Positions 18,380 through 27,347 of a stretch of 64,000 nt of DNA are shown in pieces. The notes below the pieces were generated by a model that saw only the letters and a program-made list of their open reading frames with translations, searched no databases and was not told the origin of the DNA. Positions within the stretch are counted from its first letter, which is position 1, and every line of letters starts with the position of its first letter. A program made the position numbers and the translations under genes. The stretch covers positions 124,001 through 188,000 of the forward strand of contig NZ_RZIJ01000009.1 in the NCBI RefSeq assembly GCF_003989665.1. The letters are read 5' to 3'. This DNA is from Azospirillum doebereinerae. GTDB taxonomy: Bacteria; Pseudomonadota; Alphaproteobacteria; Azospirillales; Azospirillaceae.

Positions 18380-18814
18380 TTACTTGGGGGCCTTGGAGAT
18401 GAGGGTCTTGACCTCTTCCAGGCTCTCCGACACGCGCTTGGACAGCACTTCGGCGGCCTCGGTGTTCGACTTGGCGACCAGCTCCGACAGCTCGCGGACG
18501 TTGGCCAGCGACTTCTCGAAGGCGATCTTGATGAGGTCGGCCTGCTTGGCGGCCTTCTCTTCCGGGGTGCCGGCGGCGATGACGTCGTTCACGTAGCCGC
18601 TGGCTTCCTCCAGCGAGGAACGGACGATCTCGGCCTGACGGCGCAGGACGGCCTGGAAGCCCTCGATGGCGAGCTGGTTGGCGGCGGTCACCGCCTCGAT
18701 GTTCTTGCGCTGGCTGGCGATGATGGACTCGACGTCCACGCCCGGCACCTTGAAGTCGCCCAGGGTCTTGGACAGGTCGAATTCGAGGAAGGGGTTACCG
18801 GTCAACTTGGCCAT
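18380..18814 (-). CDS. phaP: Phasin family protein
   Basis: Polyhydroxyalkanoate granule-coat protein, 144 residues, the usual size. The phasin signature is recognisable: FEFDLSKTLGDFKVPGVDVESI, SQRKNIEAVTAANQLAIEGFQAVLRRQAEIV, and an amphipathic helical C-terminus with ELVAKSNTEAAEVLSKRV. It coats PHB granules and controls their size and number in the cytosol. It is monocistronic: a terminator follows, and two copies of a TTGCGACGCAA palindrome lie upstream. The next gene upstream is a TetR regulator. Symbol given by family. Confidence 0.93.
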   Translation of the reverse strand: MAKLTGNPFLEFDLSKTLGDFKVPGVDVESIIASQRKNIEAVTAANQLAIEGFQAVLRRQAEIVRSSLEEASGYVNDVIAAGTPEEKAAKQADLIKIAFEKSLANVRELSELVAKSNTEAAEVLSKRVSESLEEVKTLISKAPK

Positions 18815-18845
18815 CGTTTCTCATCCCCGCTTTGGAGCGTTCGGC

Positions 18846-18862
18846 ATGTTGCGACGCAACAT
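18846..18862. promoter_or_regulatory. Operator-like palindrome upstream of the phasin gene (copy 1)
   Basis: Perfect 17-bp inverted repeat atgttgcg-a-cgcaacat, 32 bp upstream of the phasin ATG. It shares the 11-bp core TTGCGACGCAA with a second copy 62 bp farther away. Repressors of phasin genes (PhaR) in alphaproteobacteria are known to bind TGC/GCA-rich palindromes, which fits. Confidence 0.7.
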
Positions 18863-18910
18863 TTCTGGAAGCCGACTATGCAGAGTGCCAAAAAGTTAGT
18901 CAACGCGCTT

Positions 18911-18921
18911 TTGCGACGCAA
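18911..18921. promoter_or_regulatory. Operator-like palindrome upstream of the phasin gene (copy 2)
   Basis: Perfect 11-bp palindrome TTGCGACGCAA, identical to the core of the copy at 18846-18862; centre-to-centre distance 62 bp (about six helical turns). It lies between the TetR gene stop and the phasin. Confidence 0.65.
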
Positions 18922-18959
18922 CATATTCCTTTCGGCGTAAAACAAAGAGCCGACACAAC

Positions 18960-19634
18960 TCAACCAGTTGATGCGGTGGAAGGTTCCGGCGTCCGGAAAT
19001 TTTTCCCGCCCCAGCGGCAGAACGTCGCGGCCCAACGCTCCGCCCGCTTCAGCTCGGTGTCGAGCGCCGCCATGGTGCGCGACAGGTCGGCGCTGTCGTC
19101 GTCGAGGTAGACCCGCAGGACGCGCGCCTGGATGGCGGCCAGCGCGGCGACCTGCGCCGAGCCGCCGCGCCGGTCCGGGTCGATCCCGGCGCCGCGCAGC
19201 ATCCAGGCCATCGAGCGCCCGAAGGGGCAGAGGAAGGCCAGCGCGGTCGCCGGCTCGCCCGGCAGGTCGCGCAGCACCGCGCGCAAGCCCTCGCGGAAGG
19301 GCCGCAGCGCGTCGAAGCGGCGCATCATGATGTCGAAGAGACGGTCGCGGGGGCTCTCGGCGGGATCGGCGGGCGTGTCGCCGGCCAGCACCGTGGCGTC
19401 GGCCACCCGCGACACGGCGGCCAGCAGATCGGCCCGCCCCCGGTAGCGCCGGTGGAAGGCGGAGAGCGGCACGCCGGCCGCCCGCGCCACCTGGAGCAGG
19501 CCGACGTGGTTCCAGCCCTTTTCGGCGGCCAGCCGCATCGCCGCCGTGGCGACCGAACGGTCGAGCGCGTCGGGATCCGTCTCGGGATTTGGCCTGTCGC
19601 CGTTGGACGGCGTGTGTTGCGGAGCCTCGGACAT
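18960..19634 (-). CDS. TetR family transcriptional regulator
   Basis: 224-residue regulator. The N-terminal helix-turn-helix reads AAMRLAAEKGWNHVGLLQVARAAGVPLSAFHRRYRGRADLL; the rest is an all-helical ligand-binding/dimerisation domain without close recognisable kin. An ATG at 19634 with GAGGG upstream is preferred to the GTG at 19643. It precedes the phasin gene on the same strand, and the twin palindromes lie between the two genes, so it could control the phasin; canonical PhaR is a different fold, so this is only positional. Confidence 0.85.
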   Translation of the reverse strand: MSEAPQHTPSNGDRPNPETDPDALDRSVATAAMRLAAEKGWNHVGLLQVARAAGVPLSAFHRRYRGRADLLAAVSRVADATVLAGDTPADPAESPRDRLFDIMMRRFDALRPFREGLRAVLRDLPGEPATALAFLCPFGRSMAWMLRGAGIDPDRRGGSAQVAALAAIQARVLRVYLDDDSADLSRTMAALDTELKRAERWAATFCRWGGKNFRTPEPSTASTG

Positions 19635-19692
19635 CGCGCCCACCCTCGCGGTTGTTCACCGGCTTATAAGGTGGGGTGCGTTCCGGGTTTCG

Positions 19693-20175
19693 TCACCCCT
19701 TGCGAATCGCCTCGACCCGCCCGCCGGTCAACGCGACCAGATCGGCCGGGGTCAGGCGGAACACCGCGTTCGGCGTCCCGGCGGCGGCCCACAGGCTGTC
19801 GAGGGCCATCAGGTCGGCGTCGATCAGCACCAGCGGCGGCACCGCGTGGCCGATGGGCGAGACCCCGCCGATGGCGTAGCCGGTGGACTCGCGGACGAAA
19901 TCGGGGTCGGCACGCTCGATCTTCTCGCCGATCAGCCGGCCGACCGCCTTCTCGTCCACCCGGTTGGCGCCGCTGGCGATCACCAGGACCGGACGGCCGC
20001 TCTCCTTGGCGCGGAAGATCAGCGATTTGGCGATCTGCGCCACGGCGCAGCCGACGGCGGCGGCGGCGTCCTCCGAGGTGCGGGTGCTGCCCGCGTGCTC
20101 GACCACCCGGTGGCCGAGCCCGGCGGCGTCCAGCAGATCCTGGACGCGGCGGGCGGAGGGGCTCAGCGCCTCCAT
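19693..20175 (-). CDS. ybaK: YbaK/EbsC family aminoacyl-tRNA deacylase
   Basis: 160-residue trans-editing domain of the YbaK/ProX superfamily, which hydrolyses mischarged tRNAs such as Cys-tRNA(Pro). Family features include the N-terminal helix SARRVQDLLDAAGLGHRVVE, CAVAQIAKSLIFRAKESG with the conserved Lys, GANRVDEKAVG, and GYAIGGVSPIGHAVP, the diagnostic GxxxP loop. The start codon at 20175 lies 1 bp from the proC stop at 20177, so it is co-transcribed with proC and probably coupled. The link with proline metabolism is suggestive. Confidence 0.93.
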   Translation of the reverse strand: MEALSPSARRVQDLLDAAGLGHRVVEHAGSTRTSEDAAAAVGCAVAQIAKSLIFRAKESGRPVLVIASGANRVDEKAVGRLIGEKIERADPDFVRESTGYAIGGVSPIGHAVPPLVLIDADLMALDSLWAAAGTPNAVFRLTPADLVALTGGRVEAIRKG

Positions 20176-20176
20176 G

Positions 20177-21004
20177 TCAGCCGGCCAGTTCCTTCGAGCG
20201 CCGGGTGGCGGCGGCGATGGCGGCGGTCAGGACCGGCTGCAAGCCGTCCCCGGCCATCAGCACGTCGAGCGCGGCCTGGGTCGTGCCGTTCGGGCTGGTC
20301 ACCGCCTTGCGCAGGTCGGCGGCCTCCTGCGGCGAGCGGTTCAGCAACTCCCCGGCGCCCGACACGGTGGCGCGGGCGAGGCGCATCGCCAGATCGGCGG
20401 GCAGGCCGCTCGCCTCGCCGGCCTTGGCCATGGCCTCGACCAGCAGGAAGACGTAGGCGGGACCGCTGCCCGACACCGCCGTGACCGGATCCAGCAGGGC
20501 CTCGTCGGCGATCCAGGCGACGTCGCCGACGGCGCGCAACAGCGCGTCGCACAGCGCGGTCTGCGCCTGGGTGACGCGCGCGTTGGGAACCGCCACCGTC
20601 ATGCCGCGCCCGATGGCGGCCGGGGTGTTGGGCATGGAGCGGACGACGGCCGCCTCCCCGCCCAGCGGCCCTTCGAAATAGCCGATGGTCTTGCCGGCGG
20701 CGATGGAGAGGAAGACGGTGCCCGGACGCGCCAGCGCGCGGTAGGCGGGCAGCGCCCCGTCCATCACCTGCGGCTTGACGGCCAGCACGACGACGTCGGG
20801 GACGAAGCCGGCGGGCAGATCCTCCGGCCCGGTCGCGGCGCTGACCAGCGGGTTGCCGGCCAGCGAATCCGGCAGGCCGGACTTTTCCACCACGACCACC
20901 CGCGACGCGATGCGGGAGGCCAGCCAGCCGTCCAGCATGGCGCCGCCCATCTTGCCGCAGCCGACCAGCAGCAGGCTGGCCCCGCCGTTTCCACCGTCGC
21001 TCAT
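20177..21004 (-). CDS. proC: Pyrroline-5-carboxylate reductase
   Basis: Last step of proline synthesis: NAD(P)H-dependent reduction of pyrroline-5-carboxylate to proline. The 275-residue translation has the Rossmann dinucleotide motif LLLVGCGKMGGAMLDGWL, VVLAVKPQVM, VRSMPNTPAAIGRG and the C-terminal signature DPVTAVSGSGPAYVFLLVEAMA. The open frame continues upstream, but the ATG at 21004 is the first that starts a complete domain, and it lies 6 bp after the YbjN-like gene. Order of transcription: ybjN-like, proC, ybaK. Confidence 0.95.
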   Translation of the reverse strand: MSDGGNGGASLLLVGCGKMGGAMLDGWLASRIASRVVVVEKSGLPDSLAGNPLVSAATGPEDLPAGFVPDVVVLAVKPQVMDGALPAYRALARPGTVFLSIAAGKTIGYFEGPLGGEAAVVRSMPNTPAAIGRGMTVAVPNARVTQAQTALCDALLRAVGDVAWIADEALLDPVTAVSGSGPAYVFLLVEAMAKAGEASGLPADLAMRLARATVSGAGELLNRSPQEAADLRKAVTSPNGTTQAALDVLMAGDGLQPVLTAAIAAATRRSKELAG

Positions 21005-21009
21005 GACGC

Positions 21010-21513
21010 TCACGCCTCGCCCATGGTGTCGAGGATGGCGGCGGACACCGCCTCCTGCGCCGATTTCCCGCCCCAGATCACGAACTGGAAGGCCGGGTAG
21101 AAGCGTTCGCACTCCGACAGCGCGATCTCCACCAGATCCTCCAACTGCTCGACGGCGGCGCCGCGCGCGCCGCGCAGCAGCATGGTCTGGCGGAACATCG
21201 GGGTGTGCTCCTCCGCGCAGACGTCGAAATGCCCCAGCCACATGCGGCCGTTCACCTCGGCCAGCAGCTCGGCGACGGCGACGCGGCGGGGCGCCTGCAC
21301 CTTCATGTCGAACTGGCAGGAGAACTGCATCGCGCTGACGTCGGGCTGCCAGACGAAATAGAGGCGGTAATCGCACCAGCGGCCGCCGATCTCGACGACC
21401 AGCTCGTCCTCGCTCGCGCGCTCGAACGGCCATTCGTTGGCGGTGACGATCTCCTCGACCACGTCGAGCGGGTTGTGGGCGGAAGCGGTGGTTTCGACGG
21501 CAACAGCCGACAT
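21010..21513 (-). CDS. YbjN domain-containing protein
   Basis: 167-residue protein of the YbjN/type III secretion chaperone-like sensory superfamily, common in alphaproteobacteria directly upstream of proC. Recognisable stretches are NPLDVVEEIVTANEWPFER, RWCDYRLYFVWQPDVSAMQF and PMFRQTMLLRGARG. The start at 21513 has an AGGAGG ribosome-binding site. The biochemical role is unsettled; E. coli YbjN overexpression affects motility and stress. Operon with proC (5-bp gap). Confidence 0.88.
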   Translation of the reverse strand: MSAVAVETTASAHNPLDVVEEIVTANEWPFERASEDELVVEIGGRWCDYRLYFVWQPDVSAMQFSCQFDMKVQAPRRVAVAELLAEVNGRMWLGHFDVCAEEHTPMFRQTMLLRGARGAAVEQLEDLVEIALSECERFYPAFQFVIWGGKSAQEAVSAAILDTMGEA

Positions 21514-21680
21514 GTCAGCGTCCTCCTGTGAAGGCGCGGTGGGCGGTACCGTATACCCGGAACGAAGGGCAGGACCTGGGAATGCTCCCCGATGGGGCGG
21601 GACGGTGCCAAAGCCGTCCGGTCCGTGCAATCGAATTCAAAGACAGCCGCGATGACCGATTCGTGACCGGACCCGGCGGA

Positions 21681-22046
21681 TCAGGGGGCCGTGCCGGGGG
21701 CGGGAGCGTCGGGGGCGGCGCCGGGATCCTCGATCACCGTGGGGACGGCGGCGGGAACGGTCGTGGCCGGGAGATGGGTGCCCGGAGTCGCGGCCATCAG
21801 CGACGCGACGGTCGCCTCCAGCGTGGCGAGCCGCTCGGCCATCGCCTCCTGCTCGGCGCGGGCCTTGGCGGCCATGGCGCGGACGGCCTCGTGCTCCTCG
21901 CGGCCGACCACGTCCATGCGCGACAGCACGCGTTCGAGCTGGGCGCGAAGATGGCCCTCGGCCTCCTCGCGCAAGGACGAGAAGGCGCCGAGCGCCCCAC
22001 CCGCGACGCGGGCGAGATCGTCGAGAATCTTGTTGTCAACCTGCAT
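21681..22046 (-). CDS. ubiK: UbiK-like accessory factor (BMFP domain)
   Basis: 121-residue protein of the BMFP/YqiC family, a membrane-fusogenic coiled-coil protein that assists aerobic ubiquinone synthesis in E. coli as UbiK. It reads MQVDNKILDDLARVAGGALG, then a coiled coil from about residue 25 to 85 with EEHEAVRAMAAKARAEQEAM and ATLEATVASL, and an Ala/Pro-rich tail. It is independent of the neighbouring ybjN-like gene, with a 167-bp gap. Family assignment is good; the ubiquinone role is by homology only. Confidence 0.85.
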   Translation of the reverse strand: MQVDNKILDDLARVAGGALGAFSSLREEAEGHLRAQLERVLSRMDVVGREEHEAVRAMAAKARAEQEAMAERLATLEATVASLMAATPGTHLPATTVPAAVPTVIEDPGAAPDAPAPGTAP

Positions 22047-22186
22047 CGGCTCAAACTTCCGGTTACCGTTTGATCATTATGGCTTCCGAACCGGCGGACT
22101 TCAACGCTCTTGGCCCGCTCTTGTGCAGCGCAGCACACAATGCAGCCTTCAAACGCGCCGTCCAGGGCGTCCGGTTCGGGGCTTCG

Positions 22187-25100
22187 TCAAGGCTTGGGGA
22201 GCGGGGCGCCGGCGAAATGCTCCTGCACCGCCCGCATGTCCAGGCTCTGCGTCGGCGCCGAGGCCGGGCCGGCGATCCGCAGGGTCAGCGGCGGCGGCGC
22301 GGAGTCGGCCTTCACCCGCAGGCTCAGCCCCAGGTCGACGCGGGATTCGGGCAGCGACCACAGGCCGGTCAGCACCCCCTCCCCCGCCGCCGCGATCAGC
22401 CGCGTGTCGTCGGTGCGGACGACCCCGTGATCGATGGCGAAGCGGCCGTCCAGCCGGTCGACGCGGGTCTCGCCGCCCTGCAGGCTGCCGGCGACGGCGC
22501 CCAGCACCTCCTGCGGGCGCTCCACCCGGCCGAGCCGGTCGCGCAGGGCGCCAAGGTCGAGCCCGCGCAGCACCCCGCCGGTGGCGGCGACGCGCCCGCG
22601 CCCGGCCAAGCCGCGCAGCAGCGCCTCGCGACTCGTGCCGGCGCTGCTCAGCGTCATGTCGAGATCGACGGTGCCGCCCGTCAGCGCCACGCCGCTGCCC
22701 GCCGCGATCTCCGACAGCGCCGCCTTGACCAGCGTCACGTCGGCCTCGACCGAGGGGACACGCCCGGCCGTGGCGATCACCCGGCCGCTGAGGCCGATCT
22801 GGCCGCCCAGCCATTCGCCGTCGAGCTGGTCGAGCGTCAGGATCCCGCCGGCCAGCCCGGCGCGCAGGGCCGGCTGCTCGATCCGCGCGCCGCCGACGGT
22901 CACCGACGCCGCCGTCAGCGACAGCCGGCCGTCCGCCGCGCGCAGCCAGGAGGGGTCGGCGTTGTGAAGCTCCGGCTCCGTCGGCGCGGCCGAGGCGCCG
23001 CCGGCCGAGGCTCCCCCCTGGGCGGGCGGAGCGTCGGCGCCGTCACCCGGCGCCGCGCCGACCAGTGGGGCGGCGATCAGACGGTCGAGGTCGAGGTCGC
23101 CGGTTTGGAGATCGGCCTCCAGGCGCGGGCGTTCGCCGGCCAGATCGGCCGCCAGCTTCCCCCGCACCGCCGTGCCGGCGACGATGCCCTGGAGGTTGCC
23201 GAGGCTCGGCGCCTTGGCCGTGCCGCCAAGCTCGCCGTAGAGGTCGAGCGGACCGTAGGCGCGCGCCTGCGTCCGATCGGTGAACAGCGCCGCGATGCGG
23301 CCGAGTTCCGGATGCGTCACCCGCAGCTTCACGTCGGCGGCGGGGGTCTTGTCCAGCGCCAACAGGGCGCCGCCGGCCTCCAGCGTGCCGCCGGCCATGC
23401 CGGCCGACAGCTCCAGCGCCAGCCGGTCGGCGTCGCCGGCCAGCCGCGCCTTGGCGGTGACCGCCCCCAGCCGTTCGGGCACCGGCACGCCCGAAGGCCA
23501 CGGCACCGCGCGGGGCAGCCCGCCCAGGCTCTCGGCCTCGGCCGAGAGGGCGATGTTCACGCCGCGCAGGGGGGACAGGACGGCGATCTGGCCGTCCACG
23601 CGCCCCTTCAGCCCGACGAGGTCGTCGATCCGGGCCTCGCGGATGGTCAGCGACCCGCCGGCCACCGTGGTGTCGAGATGGATGCCCTGCATCGGCAGGC
23701 CGCGCAGGGTCAGCTGCCCGATGTCGATGTTCAGGTTGGCGTCGGCCATGCCGAGGACGCGCTGCGGCGACCACCCCGACGAGGCGGCGGCGGCGGGCGT
23801 GGCGGGCGTGGCCGTCTTGGCGGGGACCGGCGTGGGGTTGGGGCCAAGGGCGGTGCCGGGGGCCGGGGTCTCGCCCGACGCCGGCAGATAGGCGTCGAGG
23901 TTCAGCCGGTCCAGCTCCAGCCGCGCGCCGAAGGCCGGGCGGCCCCGGTCCACATAGGCGACGGCGCCCGACAGGCGGCTGCTGTCCACCCGCAGGTCCA
24001 GCCCCGACAGCTCGAAGCGGTCGGCGTGGCCCTGGACTCGGCCGGCGATGGAGGCGCGGCGCAGCCGGTCGGCCGGAACGGCGCGGACGTCCAGCTTCAT
24101 CCAGTCGAGCAGCGCGCGCAGATTGTCGGCGTTGGCCTCCATCCGGACGTCGAGCGTCGGCTGGCCGCCGGGGGTGGTCATCTCGCCCGCCGCGACGAAG
24201 TCGGAGCCGCCGGGCAGCAGGGCGCTGAGGCGGTCGATGTTCAGCCGCCCGTCGGACAGGCTGGCCTCCAGCCGGCCCTGGCGGACGACGCCGCCGTTGT
24301 AGGTCACCCCGTCGACCGCGAGGTCGAGCTTCGCCTCGATCCCGACCGGCAGGGCGAGAGACATGGAACGGGGCGGCGTTCCGGCCGCGCTCCCGTTGGC
24401 CGTCGCGGCGGGGCCGCGCGCGGACGGGGGGACGGCGGTTCCCTTGGTGGCGCGCGCCAGCCACGCGTCGAGGTCCAGCCGGTTGACCGCCAGCGTCAGT
24501 TCGGTGCGCGCCGGGTCGCCCGCCCGCAACGTCGCCGTGCCGGTGGCGCGGGTGTCGCCGAGCTGGGCCTCCAGGTTGCTGAACACGGCAAGGCTGGTTC
24601 CCGCCTCCACCGTCGCGCGCAGGCTGTAGGGCTGGGCCAGCGCCGGCACCGTCTTCGAATCGAAGCTTTTCGAATCGAACAGGCGGGCGAGGTCGCCGCC
24701 TTCCGCCCGCAGGTCGCCCTGGGCGCGGAGCGCGCCGCTGCCGCCCGGATTGCCGGTGCCGCCCGACAGGATGCCGGCGAAGCGCAGGGTGGCGTCGGTG
24801 CCGGGCATCGACAGGGCGGCGCGCACCGGCACGGCGGCGCCGTCGGTGAAGCGACCGGCCGTGATCTCGCCATGGAGCGACAGCCCGCGCAGACGGAAAT
24901 CGCCCTGCAGTTGGAAGGGGCCGGTCAGGCTGCCGGCGACGACGGCGGCGTTGACCGCCTCCAGCGTCTCGGTGCGGCCGGAGCGGTCGTCGCGGTAGAC
25001 CACCGTGCCGTTGTCCACCGTCACCCGGTCGAAGCTGACGGCCGAGGCGAAGCCGTCGGCGGCGGGCAGGCGGCCGGACGCGGCCGGGGCGCCGCCCGAC

Positions 25101-25480
25101 AGGTCCCAGTTCACCCGGCCGTCCTTCAGCACCTCGACCACGAAGACCGGCTCGACCAGCGTGACGCTCTCGACCTGGATGCGGCCGGTCAGCAGCGGCC
25201 CCAGCGCCACCCGCGCGTCCAGCTTCTTCAGCCGCGCCATGTCGGGCTCGGCCGCGCCGGCCGGGTTGGCCAGCCGGGCGTCGCGCACCGTCAGCGCCGG
25301 GGAGGGCAGCAGCGTCAGGCCGATGTCGCCGCGCAGTTCGACGGTGCGGCCGGTGGCGGCCGACACCCGCTCGGCGATGGTTCCCTTGTAGGCGTTCCAG
25401 TCGATCAGGCTCGGCGCCGCGAGAACGCCGCCGGCCAGCACCGCCAGCCCGGCCCCCGCCGCGATCAGAATCGTCCTCAC
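22187..25480 (-). CDS. AsmA family protein
   Basis: Large inner-membrane-anchored protein of 1097 residues. A single N-terminal transmembrane anchor (ILIAAGAGLAVLAGGVLAA) is followed by the AsmA hallmark PSLIDWNAYKGTIAERVSAATGRTVELRG. The remainder is long repetitive beta-strand periplasmic sequence, with the AsmA_2 C-terminal pattern around LRGLAGRGRVAATGGVLRGLDL. AsmA-like (TamB/YhdP group) proteins are thought to bridge the envelope and move phospholipids. The GTG at 25480 is chosen because it places the anchor at the very N-terminus and is preceded by AGGGAAGG. It stands alone on the strand. Confidence 0.93.
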   Translation of the reverse strand: MRTILIAAGAGLAVLAGGVLAAPSLIDWNAYKGTIAERVSAATGRTVELRGDIGLTLLPSPALTVRDARLANPAGAAEPDMARLKKLDARVALGPLLTGRIQVESVTLVEPVFVVEVLKDGRVNWDLSGGAPAASGRLPAADGFASAVSFDRVTVDNGTVVYRDDRSGRTETLEAVNAAVVAGSLTGPFQLQGDFRLRGLSLHGEITAGRFTDGAAVPVRAALSMPGTDATLRFAGILSGGTGNPGGSGALRAQGDLRAEGGDLARLFDSKSFDSKTVPALAQPYSLRATVEAGTSLAVFSNLEAQLGDTRATGTATLRAGDPARTELTLAVNRLDLDAWLARATKGTAVPPSARGPAATANGSAAGTPPRSMSLALPVGIEAKLDLAVDGVTYNGGVVRQGRLEASLSDGRLNIDRLSALLPGGSDFVAAGEMTTPGGQPTLDVRMEANADNLRALLDWMKLDVRAVPADRLRRASIAGRVQGHADRFELSGLDLRVDSSRLSGAVAYVDRGRPAFGARLELDRLNLDAYLPASGETPAPGTALGPNPTPVPAKTATPATPAAAASSGWSPQRVLGMADANLNIDIGQLTLRGLPMQGIHLDTTVAGGSLTIREARIDDLVGLKGRVDGQIAVLSPLRGVNIALSAEAESLGGLPRAVPWPSGVPVPERLGAVTAKARLAGDADRLALELSAGMAGGTLEAGGALLALDKTPAADVKLRVTHPELGRIAALFTDRTQARAYGPLDLYGELGGTAKAPSLGNLQGIVAGTAVRGKLAADLAGERPRLEADLQTGDLDLDRLIAAPLVGAAPGDGADAPPAQGGASAGGASAAPTEPELHNADPSWLRAADGRLSLTAASVTVGGARIEQPALRAGLAGGILTLDQLDGEWLGGQIGLSGRVIATAGRVPSVEADVTLVKAALSEIAAGSGVALTGGTVDLDMTLSSAGTSREALLRGLAGRGRVAATGGVLRGLDLGALRDRLGRVERPQEVLGAVAGSLQGGETRVDRLDGRFAIDHGVVRTDDTRLIAAAGEGVLTGLWSLPESRVDLGLSLRVKADSAPPPLTLRIAGPASAPTQSLDMRAVQEHFAGAPLPKP

Positions 25481-25767
25481 CGGATGCCCGCCTTCCCTGC
25501 GACCGGCCGTGTCGCCGGCCGTGCCCCGTCGTCCATTCACGTCATCCGCCAATCCGGTATACGCCGCCCATTCTTGTCACCGCCCGCTCCCGTCGCCGGA
25601 ACCGGCCCGCCTTCTCGCCCGAACCGTCTTTCGCTAAGCTAGCGCCCGCAGAGGAAACAAGCAATTTGGGCAATCCGAGGGCCGAACGACGAGCGGCCGA
25701 AAAATTGTCCGGAGCGGGGCCGCCGCGGACCCGGTTTCCCTCCCAGAACGCCAGCCGGAGACCAGCC

Positions 25768-25950
25768 ATGGGCGACGTGGTCAACCTGAACCGCTTCCGC
25801 AAGACCCGCGAGCGCGCCGAACGCGCGAAGGAAGCCGACGCCAACCGGGTCCGATTCGGCCGCACCAAGGCGGAGAAGCTTCGTGACCGGCAGGAGGCCG
25901 AGCGGGGAACTCAGGCTTTGGACGGCAAGAAACTCGACGACCCGGCATAG
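25768..25950 (+). CDS. DUF4169 family protein
   Basis: 60-residue highly charged protein typical of alphaproteobacteria: MGDVVNLNRFRKTRERAERA, then repeated Arg/Lys/Glu-rich helix FGRTKAEKLRDRQEAER. The longer frame upstream is not used because the ATG at 25768 has GGAG before it and matches where DUF4169 begins. Function unknown. It is often found near a ribbon-helix-helix protein gene, which is not adjacent here. Confidence 0.85.
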   Translation: MGDVVNLNRFRKTRERAERAKEADANRVRFGRTKAEKLRDRQEAERGTQALDGKKLDDPA

Positions 25951-26148
25951 GCGGATCGTCGAGGATTTCGCCTTCCCATCCCTCGAAAGGCGATAAAGCC
26001 CGAGCTGTACAGTCGGGATATCCCTAGGTTTTCTATTACTATTGACTCACTAAACAATTGGTTATTGCCACAATCAGCCGCCTCGTGTGAGAGTTGCCTC
26101 ATGCGCGCCGTCGGGCGCGCCGGTCAGGCATCGGGGAGGGCCGGCATC

Positions 26149-26961
26149 ATGGTCGACATGACGTCGTTTCGCGGTTCGGTTCAGCAGCCTCAGTCCAGTG
26201 CCTTCCTGCCCCCCATCCGCGCGGTCGAGAGCGACCGGCCCTGGGTGTGGCTCTCCGCCGCGTGGCGCGACATGATGGCCGCGCCGCTGGTCAGCTTCGG
26301 TTACGGGGCGCTGGCGGTGATCTCCAGCTTCGTGCTGGTGGTCGGTCTCGCGCTGGAGGGGCTGGAATACCTGATCCTGCCGCTGGCCGCCGGCTTCATG
26401 CTGCTGGGGCCGGTCTTCGCGGTCGGGCTCTACGAATCGAGCCGGCTGATGGAACTGGGCGAGCGTCCGACGCTCGGCCGGGTGGCCGCCGCCTATCAAC
26501 GCAACGGCATGCAGGTCGCCGGCATCGGGCTGGTGCTGATGATGGCGCTGTTGGCCTGGATCCGCGTCGCCTTCCTGATCTTCGCCCTGTTCTACTCGTC
26601 CCAGCCGCCGGCCTTCGACCAGCTGGTCGACCGCATCTTCTTCTCCGCCGAGACCATTCCCTTCCTGCTGACCGGCACGGTGTTCGGCGCGGTGATCGCG
26701 GCGGGGGTGTTCTCCATCGCCGTGGTGTCGATCCCGATGCTGCTCGACCGCGACACCGACGTGTTCACCGCCATGGCGACCAGCGTCGCGGTGGTCCGCG
26801 AGAACGTCCGCCCGATGATGACCTGGGCCTTCCTGGTCGCGCTGTTCACCTCGGCCGGGATGGTCACCGGCTTCCTCGGCATGGCCATCGCCTTCCCGCT
26901 GATCGGCCACGCCTCCTGGCACTGCTACCGCGATCTGGTGGGCCGCGCCCGGCAACCCTGA
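26149..26961 (+). CDS. DUF2189 family integral membrane protein
   Basis: 270-residue multi-pass protein. After about 40 soluble residues (PIRAVESDRPWVWLSAAWRDM, the family opening) come six hydrophobic segments, including GALAVISSFVLVVGLALEGL, LPLAAGFMLLGPVFAVGLYESS and MTWAFLVALFTSAGMVTGFLG. GPVFAVGLYESSRLME and PLIGHASWHCYRDLV are conserved in DUF2189. The ATG at 26149 is chosen over earlier in-frame starts because of GGGGAGGG upstream. Function unknown; possibly respiratory accessory. A terminator follows. Confidence 0.9.
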   Translation: MVDMTSFRGSVQQPQSSAFLPPIRAVESDRPWVWLSAAWRDMMAAPLVSFGYGALAVISSFVLVVGLALEGLEYLILPLAAGFMLLGPVFAVGLYESSRLMELGERPTLGRVAAAYQRNGMQVAGIGLVLMMALLAWIRVAFLIFALFYSSQPPAFDQLVDRIFFSAETIPFLLTGTVFGAVIAAGVFSIAVVSIPMLLDRDTDVFTAMATSVAVVRENVRPMMTWAFLVALFTSAGMVTGFLGMAIAFPLIGHASWHCYRDLVGRARQP

Positions 26962-26982
26962 CGCTCCCTCGTCGGCCCGAAC

Positions 26983-27024
26983 AAGGAAAAGCCCTTCCCC
27001 GGTCCGGTGGAGGGGCTTTTCCTT
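26983..27024. terminator. Bidirectional terminator
   Basis: Inverted repeat aaggaaaagccc.../...aggggcttttcctt with the T-run inside the arm, located between the convergent DUF2189 and DUF1192 genes; suits termination from both sides. Confidence 0.75.
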
Positions 27025-27061
27025 TGCCGTGCCGGCGTGGGCGTGACCATGACCGTGACCG

Positions 27062-27247
27062 TCAGGGCTTCTTGAAGAACGCCTCGGCGGCGTTCTTCTG
27101 GGCCTCCTTGGCGGATATCGCGGCGCGGGCGCGGGCGATCTCCGCCTCCAGCCCGGCGATGTAGTCCTGAAGCTCGGCCACGCCGAGCGCGCCCAAATCC
27201 TTCAAGGCCGGCTTGGCCTTGCGCGGTTCGAGATCGTCGAAGCTCAT
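27062..27247 (-). CDS. DUF1192 family protein
   Basis: 61-residue small conserved alphaproteobacterial protein: MSFDDLEPRKAKPALKDLGA followed by the coiled-coil VAELQDYIAGLEAEIARARAAI, then a short Lys-rich end. Length and pattern match DUF1192. Function unknown. It is divergent from the quinone oxidoreductase gene, an arrangement often kept in this class. Confidence 0.9.
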   Translation of the reverse strand: MSFDDLEPRKAKPALKDLGALGVAELQDYIAGLEAEIARARAAISAKEAQKNAAEAFFKKP

Positions 27248-27347
27248 CCGTCCCCTCCCCTTTTGCCGCCTCGCCCCGGTTCGCCTTGCCAGGGCATCGC
27301 GGCAAATCTACCCTTCCCGTCCAACGAAACAAACCGGGGAAACACTC

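Noticed and set aside
22070-25642. Open frame of 1190 codons antisense to the AsmA-family gene
   Set aside because: Composition (Arg/Gly/Gln/His repeats) is that of a codon-position shadow; the AsmA protein has a real anchor and family motif.
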